A DNA stretch of 64,000 nucleotides. Origin: Plazaster borealis. Taxonomy: Eukaryota > Echinodermata > Asteroidea > Forcipulatida > Labidiasteridae. How positions within the stretch are numbered: the stretch's first letter is position 1; the number at the start of each line of letters is the position of its first letter. Positions 43,991-54,240 of the stretch are shown piece by piece. The translations under genes were made by a program, and so were the position numbers. The DNA is taken from the NCBI GenBank assembly GCA_021014325.1, contig CM037460.1, positions 17,465,486-17,529,485 on the forward strand. The letters run 5' to 3'. A model generated the notes under the pieces. That model saw only the letters and a list, made by a program, of their open reading frames with translations, was not told where the DNA came from and made no database searches.

Positions 43991-44980
43991 AGATCTGAAA
44001 GTGTTTTTAGAATAAGAAGATACAATAATTTTACACATCACAGGGGAAAATACATGTTTGAAGAAGATTTGTCTTTATTGTTTCTTGTGAATCCAGCTTT
44101 TTATAAAAAGAAGACAGAACAACACCCCCAGCACCACCCACACGACCCCCATTCTTGATCTACCCGAATACTGCACTGGGATTGAGGCCCCCTTCTCCAA
44201 ACCCCCCTTCACTATTATGGCACTAACTCACGTATTACATCATGTACTGCATCTAGACCAGTGCCTGATTTCAATTTAATAAATATTTCCCCCCTATCTG
44301 TGTTGTAAATCTGCACAGGGCACTAACACGACCGACCACGTCTTCGGCATTTAGTATGATTTTAAAAGAGAAGAAGAAGGGGGGGGGGGTGGGGAAAAGA
44401 AAGAAAAAAAAGCCAAACCTAATTACACAGTGGTATCCTTCAGACATAATTTGTTGTCACACTGATCACTTTCGGGTTGCCGTAGCAACAGGCTGCGTAT
44501 TACCGGTACCTCCACCCGATGACAGCGGCTATAGGAATAAGACGGTGACGAAGGACAACACGATAGGTTGATGAAACGGGGATTAGAATGTATGATGTGT
44601 AGATTTTTGTTAAATTGATGAAATGATAAATGTGGGAATATCAAATGTCATTTTGGATAAATACAGAATAATGAAGGGGTTTTGGGGGGATCACTGAGTT
44701 ATGGGTGTCAGACAGTGTGTAGAATTCAATTGAATAAATGAAGTGACTAAAATTCCATAAATGTGTTATTCAACTTTTTTTTTAGAATTGAAATATTGGT
44801 GTATGTATAGGAATAAGTAAAGCATATGACCATAATTTTTCATACACTGCATCAGCGCTGAAACTTTTGCTTACCCGCCTAAGTAGCAATGTCGCTTGCT
44901 AATAACTGGTTTTCCACTAATTTGTGCTTTTAAGATAAATTTACTGAGCAACATTATCTACTCTGCAGGAAAAACTATTT
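43991..44980. other. Intronic stretch
   Basis: No exon recognised. G-run near 44380. 44450-44560 has moderate complexity and short frames on both strands without motif. Confidence 0.35.
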
Positions 44981-45506
44981 CAATTCGTCACCGTTTTCAC
45001 GAAGAGCAAATACTATGTCCAAACGCTTGATTGAGATTTACATTTTACGCTGTGCTTGGCTTAAAACTGCAATATCTGCAATACTAAAGCCACGGTTTGC
45101 ATTCAAAGACCTCTCATATGATTCTGTATAAGTTTAACATCCCTATTGACTTATTAATTTCGTTAAATATATTGGCTAATTGCCATAGTAATTAGTCAAA
45201 GATACGTGGCTCTTCGTGAAACCGAAAAAAGTGAGTTGGCCTACTTAAACACCCAACCAGTTAACGTGTTTTTACGTAGGAAAGGGGCGCGTAGGTCACG
45301 TGATCACGCGCGCGCTGACAAAAGTGGCTCTTCGTGAAAACGGAAAAACGATTTGACCTACATTTGTTGCCATGTATTACAATGCATTTTTGGGCCAATA
45401 GCTCTTCGTGAAAGCGCAAAAATGCATTCATTGAGATAAAGGCCCCTTTTTGTAATAATCTATCATTTTAAGATATGTGGCTCTTCGTGAAAACGGTGAC
45501 GAATTG
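44981..45506. mobile_element. Family E element, intact (526 bp)
   Basis: Perfect 27-bp TIRs: CAATTCGTCACCGTTTTCAC then GAAGAGC at the left, and the exact complement GCTCTTCGTGAAAACGGTGA then CGAATTG at the right. Internally the block GGCTCTTCGTGAAA recurs three more times (near 45207, 45325, 45401). No open frame resembles a transposase. The perfect ends show it is the youngest of the four copies (others: 15058, 24105, 34236). Confidence 0.85.
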
Positions 45507-46077
45507 AGAGAAGGGCTTCAAAGTCAAATTTAATTCTGTGACGTACTCATTTTCTCAATAGATAAAGTACTTATGAAAGTGGAAAGAAAATTACAGCATC
45601 ACGTTCAAATACCCTTTCAGTGTGAAATTTGTCAACGTCCAAATACATCCAATGGTGTCATGTTCCAAAAGCATGCACATTTTTGTACGGGGAATTTTTG
45701 GTTTATTCCTGACTTTCCGTGATATTTAATCAAAACGGCGTTGAATTTGACTTTTTGACTGAGGAAAAATTCCTCCTTGGAATGTGCAGGCCCATTTATT
45801 CTTGGCATCCAATCACGACATATTTCAAATTTCGCTCTGAAAGATTCCTGAAAGAGTATCAAATACAATGGCGTTTTTCACCATTTTAAAGGGAGGTTAG
45901 AGACTTGTAATTTTCTTTCCAGAATCATAAAATGAGTGCATCACAAAACTTAATTTGACCTTGGAGCCCCTCTTTAATTAATGGGATAATAATTGTATGG
46001 GTTTCCCCCAACATTACAAATATCATGTAACTTATGTGCAAATCTGTGAACATTTTCTTTCTTCAACGTACCAATGT
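45507..46077. other. Intronic stretch
   Basis: Contains a loose inverted repeat: GAAAATTACAGCATC..AATGGTG near 45590-45655 versus the ACAATGGCG..TGTAATTTTCTTTCC stretch at 45868-45922, so 45500-45980 may be an old foldback element. A 78-codon minus-strand frame (45632-45868) lies in the middle and is not recognised. Confidence 0.4.
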
Positions 46078-46275
46078 ATCGGCAGCATATTGCGCCACAG
46101 CACCTTGTAAACCATATACATGGTGCTATGTAAAGGAATTGGTCTCATACTTCGAAAAACGTAGCTCCACAATACCTTGTGGGAAAATAATGAATGTTAA
46201 AGGGCCTTGAGTGTCACTGAGTGACGGATATGTGCGCTATATAAGAAGCCACTATTATTATTATTATTATTATGA
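46078..46275 (+). mobile_element. SINE-1, 5'-truncated
   Basis: ATCGGCAGCATATTGCGCCA, GCACCTTGTAAACC, CTTGAGTGTCACTGAGTGAC and GCGCTATATAAGAAGCC then (ATT)n. Head absent. Confidence 0.85.
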
Positions 46276-46500
46276 GGAAAACATTTTGAAGGACAGGGGA
46301 AAAAAAATTGTGTAAAATATGAGTCTGGATACTTGTAGCATCTAAGCACGTAATGAAAATGTTTTTTTAACTGGCTACTTTGGGTTTGATTTTGCCATCG
46401 ACAAAGATGTCAGATAGTTTGCAATTGATTTAGAATTGAGCTGTTACCTTGAAGGACAGGAGTTGCTATGAATGAGGGTTATTATAGGAGCACACAGATT

Positions 46501-48270
46501 TGAAGAGGAAAGCTTCGTGGGGTGATGTTAAAAGTGAGTTCCGTATGAAAGCTTCGTGTGGTGATGTTAAAAGTGAGTTCGGTATGAAAGCTTCGTGTGG
46601 TGATGTTAAAAGTGAGTTCGGTATGAAAGCTTCGTGGGGTGATGTTAAAAGTGACTTTGGTATGAAAGCTTCCTGGGGTGATGTTAAAAGTGACTTTGGT
46701 ATGAAAGCTTCGTTGGGTGATGTTAAAAGTGACTTTGGTATGAAAGCTTCGTGGGGTGATGTTAAAAGTGACTTTGGTATGAAAGCTTCGTGGGGTGATG
46801 TTAAAAGTGACTTTGGTATGAAAGCTTCGTTGGGTGATGTTAAAAGTGACTTTGGTATGAAAGCTTCGTGGGGTGATGTTAAAAGTGACTTTGGTATGAA
46901 AGCTTCGTTGGGTGATGTTAAAAGTGACTTTGGTATGAAAGCTTCGTGGGGTGATGTTAAAAGTGACTTTGGTATGAAAGCTTCGTTGGGTGATGTTAAA
47001 AGTGACTTTGGTATGAAAGCTTCGTGGGGTGATGTTAAAAGTGACTTTGGTATGAAAGCTTCGTTGGGTGATGTTAAAAGTGACTTTGGTATGAAAGCTT
47101 CGTGGGGTGATGTTAAAAGTGACCTTGGTATGAAAGCTTCGTTGGGTGATGTTAAAAGTGACTTTGGTATGAAAGCTTCGTGGGGTGATGTTAAAAGTGA
47201 CCTTGGTATGAAAGCTTCGTTGGGTGATGTTAAAAGTGACTTTGGTATGAAAGCTTCGTTGGGTGATGTTAAAAGTGAGTTCGGTATGAAAGCTTCGTTG
47301 GGTGATGTTAAAAGTGACTTTGGTATGAAAGCTTTGTGGGGTGATGTTAAAAGTGATTTTGGTATGAAAGCTTCGTGGGGTGATGTTAAAAGTGAGTTCG
47401 GTATGAAAGCTTCGTGGGGTGATGTTAAAAGTGACTTTGGTATGAAAGCTTCGTGGGGTGATGTTAAAAGTGACTTTGGTATGAAAGCTTCGTGGGGTGA
47501 TGTTAAAAGTGACTTTGGTATGAAAGCTTCGTGGGGTGATGTTAAAAGTGACCTTGGTATGAAAGCTTCGTTGGGTGATGTTAAAAGTGACTTTGGTATG
47601 AAAGCTTCGTGGGGTGATGTTAAAAGTGACTTTGGTATGAAAGCTTCCTGGGGTGATGTTAAAAGTGACTTTGGTATGAAAGCTTCGTGGGGTGATGTTA
47701 AAAGTGACTTTGGTATGAAAGCTTCGTTGGGTGATGTTAAAAGTGACTTTGGTATGAAAGCTTCGTTGGGTGATGTTAAAAGTGACTTTGGTATGAAAGC
47801 TTCTTGGGGTGATGTTAAAAGTGAGTTCGGTATGAAAGCTTCGTTGGGTGATGTTAAAAGTGACTTTGGTATGAAAGCTTTGTGGGGTGATGTTAAAAGT
47901 GATTTTGGTATGAAAGCTTCGTGGGGTGATGTTAAAAGTGACTTTGGTATGAAAGCTTCCTGGGGTGATGTTAAAAGTGATTTTGGTATGAAAGCTTCGT
48001 GGGGTGATGTTAAAAGTGATTTTGGTATGAAAGCTTCGTGGGGTGATGTTAAAAGTGACTTTGGTATGAAAGCTTCGTGGGGTGATGTTAAAAGTGAGTT
48101 CGGTATGAAAGCTTCGTTGGGTGATGTTAAAAGTGAGTTCGGTATGAAAGCTTCGTGGGGTGATGTTAAAAGTGACTTTGGTATGAAAGCTTCGTTGGGT
48201 GATGTTAAAAGTGACTTTGGTATGAAAGCTTCGTGGGGTGATGTTAAAAGTGACTTTGGGATGAAAGGTA
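46501..48270 (+). repeat. 39-bp satellite array, about 45 copies
   Basis: Unit: GTATGAAAGCTTCGTGGGGT then GATGTTAAAAGTGACTTTG, each with a HindIII-type AAGCTT. Since 39 is 13 codons, the array is open on both strands (591 codons +, 599 codons minus); the + frame repeats KASWGDVKSDFGM. Variation sits at a few positions: GTGGGGT/GTTGGGT, GACTTT/GAGTTC, TCG/TCC. From about 46700 to 47240 the G and T variants alternate, a 78-bp dimer. Boundaries are abrupt. No promoter, splice site or signal peptide supports translation. Confidence 0.95.
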
Positions 48271-48499
48271 TATAAATACATGACTGGTTTTTTGGAAGTG
48301 AATAACAGTTCTATTATCTAGTTTTCAGGTAGGGTGGCGGTCGTCTGTGTCCCCCCCCCCCCTGCTTGCCCCTTGGTTCGCCCCCCCCCCCTAAAAAAAA
48401 GGAGTTCGATAAATTGCACAAATGAATGGGGTGGTACATCAAGAGCCCCCCCCCCCTCCCCTGGGGAGGGGAATAGGGGAATAGGATTGGTTATTAAGT
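48271..48499. other. C-run-rich spacer
   Basis: Three C-runs (48351, 48382, 48446) separate the satellite from the following SINE. No gene. Confidence 0.5.
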
Positions 48500-48740
48500 G
48501 GTCTCTTTCCCCACCTTTCACTTCTGTGGACCCCGGTTCGAATCCCACCTCAGACCGGAGCCTTGCATGTGAATTGGGTTTTCAGTTCCTACCTGATTGT
48601 GTGGGTTTTCCCCCATTGGGGTTTTCCCTCCTACATCTATCTAAAACTGAACAAATTTCTTCATCGTTTCTATACTTGTCCTGTAATGGGCGCTTGCACT
48701 GTTAGCTGTGTAATTAAACAAATAGATAGTATTATATATA
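48500..48740 (+). mobile_element. SINE-2, variant tail
   Basis: B box GGTTCGAATCC (48535-48545) then GGGTTTTCAGTTCCTACCTG, GTGGGTTTTCCCCCATTGGG. The 3' end (TCTATACTTGTCCTGTAATG onwards) differs from 35757-36005, so it is a second 3' subfamily; the tail is (AT)n near 48730. Confidence 0.75.
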
Positions 48741-49262
48741 TAAAGTAAAAAGAAAATGTCTAGTTACGTGGCACTTAAGGTAGACTGGACCAAAAACCAA
48801 TGAGGTACAATCCCTAACCTCAAGCGAGGAACCTGTTTTCGGTTGCAATACCCCCCTTGGTACTTTGTCAACACATGCTTCCAAGCTTTTTCCATAAGAG
48901 GGTTTGTTTTGCATAACAAAATTGTTTATCTCAGTGTGTTTTTAACATGTTCTGGTATTGCCTGGGTGAATTTAATCTTATTTGTTGGCTTAACTAATTA
49001 AGCTTGATATTTTTGTTTCATTGACAATTGATCCATACCGATTTTGTACACAAAAGATGCTGGCAATAGTTTTGTCCTGCCCCCTCCTATAACCAAATCA
49101 CTGTCCCGCTGTTGATTGACACCTCCTCTAGGACGTGTTGCATGGAAAGCTTAGGATATCATGTGAGCTGACTGGTGTGTACGTGGTTAAGACAATGGAA
49201 ACATCAAAATATATCAGCACGAGCTGACTGCGGCCCTCATCACTGCTGGGTTCATACAATGC
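48741..49262. other. Intronic stretch
   Basis: No exon recognised and no repeat match within the window. Confidence 0.35.
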
Positions 49263-49964
49263 CTATAGACTGTGCAAGTCTCGCGCGTATCGGAACAAGA
49301 AAACACGTCAAACGAAGAACATTGTTTTTTCTAAAAACCAAATCTTTGTTTTAAATTATATCTAATGACAAAATCTGAACAACAAAAATACTCATTACAT
49401 GTTTATATAATCAGTTTTATTTTTTATAATAAATACACAAATAATGTGTTAATTATTATTGAAACAAAATTAAAACTCTGGGACAAGGATGCTTAGTTGA
49501 TCTTAACTTTTCAGAAACCACTTTCGTGGTCGCATGGGCGTAAAATTAACGCTTGACGCAGTTTATAGAGGACACTGAAGCCTCAACAACCATAGACTGC
49601 AATAAAAAGGCTTCGTGTTGCAATTACAGCATCTGGCGATTATCATCGCGCATCCAAAACAAACATTTAGATAAGTTTTGTGATCGGAGGTGAGAACAAA
49701 ATTCTTAATTTTTGCAACAACCGGAAGCTGAGGTCAAGCTTAATTCTCGGGTTTTCTTCGTTGTATTGTTGAATTGATTTTACTTTCATATTTTTTATCA
49801 CTATAAGTATTACATTCCCAACAACATATGTATTTTTCTAGGTCATAAACCACGTTAAACTAAAATAATTGACAAAACAAAATCTCGCCCACGTAAACTC
49901 CATATGGTTGGGACCACAATGGTCCCGGAAGTTCAAATGTGCGTGAGACTTGCACAGTCTATAG
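49263..49964. mobile_element. Family G element, complete (702 bp)
   Basis: Left end CTATAGACTGTGCAAGTCTC and right end GAGACTTGCACAGTCTATAG are an exact 20-bp inverted repeat, and GCGCGTA/TGTGCGT extends it imperfectly. Internal landmarks GGGACAAGGATGCTTAG and GCTGAGGTCAAGCTTAATTC are shared with 53826-54240 and 56400-57200. No transposase frame. Confidence 0.8.
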
Positions 49965-50270
49965 ACCTTTCTTTTGACACGTCACAGCCCGAGTTTTTGC
50001 CAACCGAGGTTGTAAAACTATGGAAAGCCATAAATGCAAAGCATAAGCAGATAGCCACAGTTTGTAATAATGTTACACAAATATTCAAAAATAGTGTTGA
50101 ATTTGTTGGAAGCAAAGCAACCAATCATGGTATGTATTTGTGGTTGATTGAAAGTTAACAGAAATGTTGAATTTGGACACAACATCTGTTAACACGATTG
50201 AATGTTTTGCTAACGTTCGGCCGTCCATGCCAACCAGCGCGGTTTGTTTATCAACAAAAGAAAGGTCTAT
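49961..50270. mobile_element. Inverted-repeat element abutting family G
   Basis: ATAGACCTTTCTTTTG at 49961-49976 and its exact complement CAAAAGAAAGGTCTAT at 50255-50270. It shares the ATAG of the preceding element's end. An 84-codon + frame (49904-50158) crosses the junction of both elements and is therefore not called. Confidence 0.7.
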
Positions 50271-50966
50271 TGTGTCTAGATTTTGAGATAAAAACGTGAT
50301 CCATCAGAAAGGGATTCCCATATCTTTGTAAACTCAGACTGAGAGTCTTTGAGAGCGTTTTAACCTTGGCCCATTGTGTACTAATGCAGTTGCATATATA
50401 CACTGCACTTAGCCTGCATATAGAGTCTTGTATATTTGCCCCAGTTTTTAGACTTGTGTATATTTTGTCATACATTTATTGTCATAACAATCGATATGCT
50501 CAAGTTTGGTTATGTATGCAGACTGCCTACTGAGTGCTATGCGATTGTAAACAGTTATACTTCAGCTGTACTAAGTGGGTTATACATTAGCTACAGCCTT
50601 GCATCCATGTGTGTAGAGATGGGGGAAATATATTAACGCAGTCAAAATCAAGTAAAAAACTAAAGACTGTGAACCTTTTTATCATAAACACCAACAGTTT
50701 GAAGAAAAAATCTTCAACTCCATTTTAACCATATCGAAGGGCAGAAACTTTGTATTGCGGATGTAAATAATTTATATTCAAGAGAAAATAGAACTAGCTG
50801 TTGCAAACTGCTTATCAACTAAAAGGATCTATGGTATAAATGCAAAAAAAGCCTGACTCTTCGACCCTGGCAGAGTCTGTCTCCAAAGCTTAATGACAAT
50901 ACAACACACATAAACAAGTATAATGGTGTAACAGAAGTGGAAAGAAATCAGATAGGCCTATATTCA
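50271..50966. other. Intronic stretch
   Basis: No exon recognised; no repeat match. Confidence 0.35.
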
Positions 50967-51345
50967 TTAAAGGCATCGTACATGTTTGGTAACTACTCAA
51001 AATATATATATTAGCATAAAAACTGACTTGGTAACGAGCAACAGAGAGCTGTTGATAGTATAAAACATTGTGAGAAACGACTCCCTCTGAAGTAACGTAG
51101 TTTTTGAGAAAGAGGTAATTTCTCACTAAAATAATAAAAACTTCTTGCAAGAAGTTTTTATTATTCTATCTGAAAGCACAAAAATTTGTACAACAAGGGT
51201 GTTTTTTTCTTTCATCATTTTCTTGCAACTTTGATGACCAATTGAGCCCAAATTTTCACAGGCTTGTTATTTTATGCATATGTTGGGATACACCAAGTGA
51301 GAACACTGGTCTTTGACAATTTCCAAACGTGTACGATGCCTTTAA
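50967..51345 (+). mobile_element. MITE family A, complete (379 bp)
   Basis: TTAAAGGCATCGTACATG and CGTGTACGATGCCTTTAA, TTAA both sides. Core AAACTTCTTGCAAGAAGTTT. Few differences from 42591-42965. Confidence 0.9.
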
Positions 51346-51961
51346 CAACATTTGGGAAAACGCCCTTATTTGAAATTTTTTCGAGTAAATATTTAAAAGC
51401 TCAATCCACGCTGGTGAACTTGGCACCAAGTGCAATTACCCGCAGGGAGGAGGAAAACCAGGCTAACCAGCAGGTACACCCCTATTGCAGTTCAGTGCAA
51501 GTCAACACTTAAGTGGCGGGAAAACAACCAAAGCAAAAAAAGAAAATCTGAGAGATAAATTTGTTTCTCAGAAATCTGTAAAGCTGGAGAGGAGGGACTT
51601 TACAAAAAAGAAAGCCAGCACGTTTCATTCGTGCGCAATCTAGTTCAAACAAAAACAAAAAAACACTGACCCATTTTTCCACTCACTCACACCAGGTGAA
51701 TTAACTCGCAGAATATTCTCCCAATACCCTGTAATAATATTTTCCACTAATGAAAAAATAGACTCAGCTTATGAAGTGCGGGGACTGCGTTTAAGAACAA
51801 CACATGGTATGCGTGGATGGTGTAATTGAGTTATTGTCGCGATTGTCACAGTTTTAGCTTACTTTATCAACATGCAACCTGGCAGGTAATTTCATTTTCC
51901 CGGGCAATGGTTAAATGCTTGGAGGGTGGGTACCTATGATAGTTATACATGCAACTTCTCA
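51346..51961. other. Intronic stretch
   Basis: No exon recognised. 51400-51500 encodes a short frame without motif. Confidence 0.35.
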
Positions 51962-52262
51962 TTAAAGGCATCTTACACGTTTGGTAATTGGAGCCTATTG
52001 ATTGTTTCAAACCTATATAGTTGTAGATGTACACCATAAAACTAACCTGTGAAAATTTCATTTCAAAAGGTGGTAGCGTTTTTGAGATATTGCCGAATTC
52101 TGGAGCAGTTGTGTCCACGCAGGAAGAATAATCTGCATTGGAATGCACACTCTGAGAAGCGTTACGCGTAACGGTTCTCAGATTTACATGTTTTGGGGGA
52201 TAAAAAGTGATATATTTTTCCATACCCGCAGTACCTAAAATTCAGGGTTGGATTCAAAAAGC
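51962..52262 (-). mobile_element. MITE family B, 3' truncated, with family A-like tip
   Basis: Tip TTAAAGGCATCTTACACG resembles family A, while the body (AATTTCATTTCAAAAGGTGG, TGTCCACGCAGGAAGAATAA, GGGATAAAAAGTGATATATT) is family B. The centre AGAAGCGTTACGCGTAACGG contains a palindrome. The far TTAA end is missing. Confidence 0.75.
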
Positions 52263-52522
52263 TTTGAAGATTTCCCATAGTGTTTTGTTTCATTATGCTC
52301 GCACTGTATTCTCGCACGAAAACTCTGCAAGGGTTGACCATACGGGTAATCCCCCAGGTTAAAAAATCTGGGGATAATTTCCAATCATCCCCTACTGACC
52401 CTCCCCCCAACCCCACCACCAAGTATTTAAGCTTGTGGCAACATCCTCACTCCAACATTTTCAAAAAGAATTTCCTTCTATATTTACCCCAAACGTAATT
52501 TATACACACTTTCTTTTCACAG

Positions 52523-52666
52523 AAACAAACATACGCTCCAACCAGCTGGACTCCATTTTGAATTGGTTGAGTAGTTTTCACAGCCGCACCCACACGGAGT
52601 GCTGCTCAGAACTTGTGGCCTTTGACCTTCTCTGTGGAAACTTCAACTTTGACAATATGTCCCCAG
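52523..52666 (+). CDS. Neutral sphingomyelinase (SMPD3/5-like), internal exon
   Basis: 144 bases; 2 bases complete a Glu codon, then 47 codons, then 1 base. Acceptor TTTCTTTTCACAG ends at 52522; donor GTAAGA starts at 52667. The peptide includes NIRSNQLDSILNWL, ELVAFDLLCG and NFNFDNMSP. It aligns with the SMPD3 stretch containing IRxxQLD, ELVAFD and C-G-D-F-N-F-D-N, which holds the metal-binding/catalytic Asp-x-Asn of the EEP (DNase I-like) fold. Here Asp is AAC (Asn), giving CGNFNFDN. Frame and splice sites are intact. The next exon, expected in phase 1, was not recognised in the following 11 kb. Confidence 0.85.
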
Positions 52667-52907
52667 GTAAGAACTTACCAGTACTTTTCTTTCTTTTCGG
52701 TGTTCAGTCACACGGTTTTTAACTAAAACCGATTGCGTAGATGATGCGCAATATGTTTGTGCAGCTTTTTACTTATTAAAATTCTGTCGTTTCATCGATA
52801 CAGGGCACTGTTTTTAGAAATTGATGTTTCTTTGCATGACTGCAGACCGAAGACCGAAGGGCTTGTAGCTTAAACTTTTTACTGGGCAAAATTGTTTTTT
52901 TACAAGA
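52667..52907 (+). other. Start of the next intron
   Basis: Sequence after the donor GTAAGA. No exon recognised. Confidence 0.5.
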
Positions 52908-53250
52908 CCAGAATCAAAATGAAAGAAGACTTTCTGCAGAGTGTAACACATAAATTGTTTTGATTTGGACAAGCACTAAGACAAGAGTTATCTCATGTGC
53001 CTCATGTTGGTATTAAGTAGACTTCGATGACCAACAGAACTGAAAGATATTTATCAAATTTGAAGCCAAAGATATTACACAGTGAGGTGTTATTATTATT
53101 CAATTAAAAAAAACACAAGACCGCTGGACTGTCCAGTCATGAGTTTACAGGCCTGATGCTAAAATCAAGACCAGAATCAAAACGCAATCTACACAGTTTA
53201 ACATGTGAACTGTTTTTATTTGAACAAGCACTAAGAGACAATTTATGTCA
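52908..53250 (+). repeat. Diverged direct repeats, about 255 bp apart
   Basis: CAAGACCAGAATCAAAA, ACATAAATTGTTTTGATTTG/ACATGTGAACTGTTTTTATT and ACAAGCACTAAGA occur at 52908-53005 and again at 53163-53250. Confidence 0.7.
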
Positions 53251-53393
53251 TTTATCAGCATACCAGTCACAGATGGTACTCAGGTGACATTGTAATTTGG
53301 CTAGTAACCTTTTTCTGGTAAGCTTAATTTTGTTTAAGCTCCTTTTTTGTGCTAATAAGCAGCTCTATGAAATTGGGCCCAGCCCAGACTATT
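53250..53393. mobile_element. MITE family F, right part
   Basis: ACCAGTCACAGATGGTACTC, CTAGTAACCTTTTTCTGGTA and GCAGCTCTATGAAATTGGGC end in CCA. The left terminal repeat is missing. A short + frame over it is not a gene. Confidence 0.7.
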
Positions 53394-53678
53394 ATCTCAG
53401 AGAATTGACAATATTTCAAAATGAGTTCTGCCCCTTCAGTATTATGTTATCAGGGTATGCCCTCAACTTGTTCAGTGACTAGCAGGACCAGTTAGCTTTG
53501 TTTTACTAGTCCACCAGGTTTCTCACTGGCCCATTTTTGTATGAAAGAGGGATACTTTTAAACACTGAACTAGCCAGCCGAACCACTTGGAGAGAATTTT
53601 GACAGGTCCTTGGGTGTTTTAACCAGCATTTGGCCAGCGGACCACTGTTAAGGGAGAACGCTGGTTATTTGTTGTTTT
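53394..53678. other. Non-coding stretch
   Basis: Nothing recognised. Confidence 0.4.
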
Positions 53679-53810
53679 AGGCCGTATCCGAATTGGCGGC
53701 TACAGCTACAGCTACGGCTGTGCTAAGGGTGTTGCTAAGGATGTCCTATGCATGATGACTCTGAAATCTAGCCGTAGCCATAGCTGTAGCCAGCATTTCG
53801 GACACGGCCT
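53679..53810. mobile_element. Short MITE with GGCCGTATCCGAAT ends (132 bp)
   Basis: AGGCCGTATCCGAATTGGCG on the left; ATTTCGGACACGGCCT on the right; a second inverted block GCTACAGCTACAGCTACGGC faces GCCGTAGCCATAGCTGTAGC. Nearly all of it can fold. No coding capacity. Confidence 0.8.
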
Positions 53811-53825
53811 TAAAGGCAACCAGGA

Positions 53826-54240
53826 TCAAACGCAAATAGACTGTACAAGTCTCGCGCTTATCCCAACTCACCGCGACCAAGTTGGTCCCAACCATATTGA
53901 GTTTTACATGTGCGCGATTCTGTTTCTTCTAGTACTATAGTTGGACTTTAGTTTAAGGCTATACAATATTATATCATATTGTAGGGAAAGTAACATTTAT
54001 CCATGAAATATAGGCCTATGACAGGAAAATAAATTTAACAAATTTAATAAAGAAATCCATAGAATAAATAAGACTTGACCTCCTTTTCAGGTCACTTGTA
54101 AATAATTAAGAATTTTGCCCAACTGACGTTCAACTTATCACTAAACCTATATAATGGTCACAAAAGTTTGGGCATGTTTGTCAAATGGACTCTAAAAAAT
54201 AAGCATCCTTGTCCCGAGTTTTAACTTCGTTTAATGTTAA
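53826..54240 (-). mobile_element. Family G element, rearranged copy
   Basis: TAGACTGTACAAGTCTCGCG is the G terminus. Internal blocks GAATTTTGCCCAACTGACGT and AAGCATCCTTGTCCCGAGTT occur in the opposite order and orientation to 49263-49964. The second end was not found. Confidence 0.6.

Larger units (their letters stand above)
35608..52522 (+). other. Intron of the sphingomyelinase-like gene (16.9 kb, phase 1)
   Basis: Inferred from GTAAAT at 35608, TTCTTTTCACAG ending at 52522 and matching phases: the lone G at 35607 joins AA at 52523 to make a Glu codon. The intron holds family A, D, E, F and G elements, SINEs, hammerhead-like motifs and the 39-bp satellite. No further exon was recognised within it, and none is needed to join the two flanking exons in frame. 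Confidence 0.7.

Noticed and set aside
46482..48281. 591- and 599-codon frames on opposite strands
   Set aside because: A 39-bp unit (13 codons) is open on both strands; both frames start and stop at the array edges. Treated as satellite.
49904..50158. 84-codon + frame with protein-like composition
   Set aside because: It crosses the shared tip of two inverted-repeat elements, so its N-terminal part is transposon terminus.
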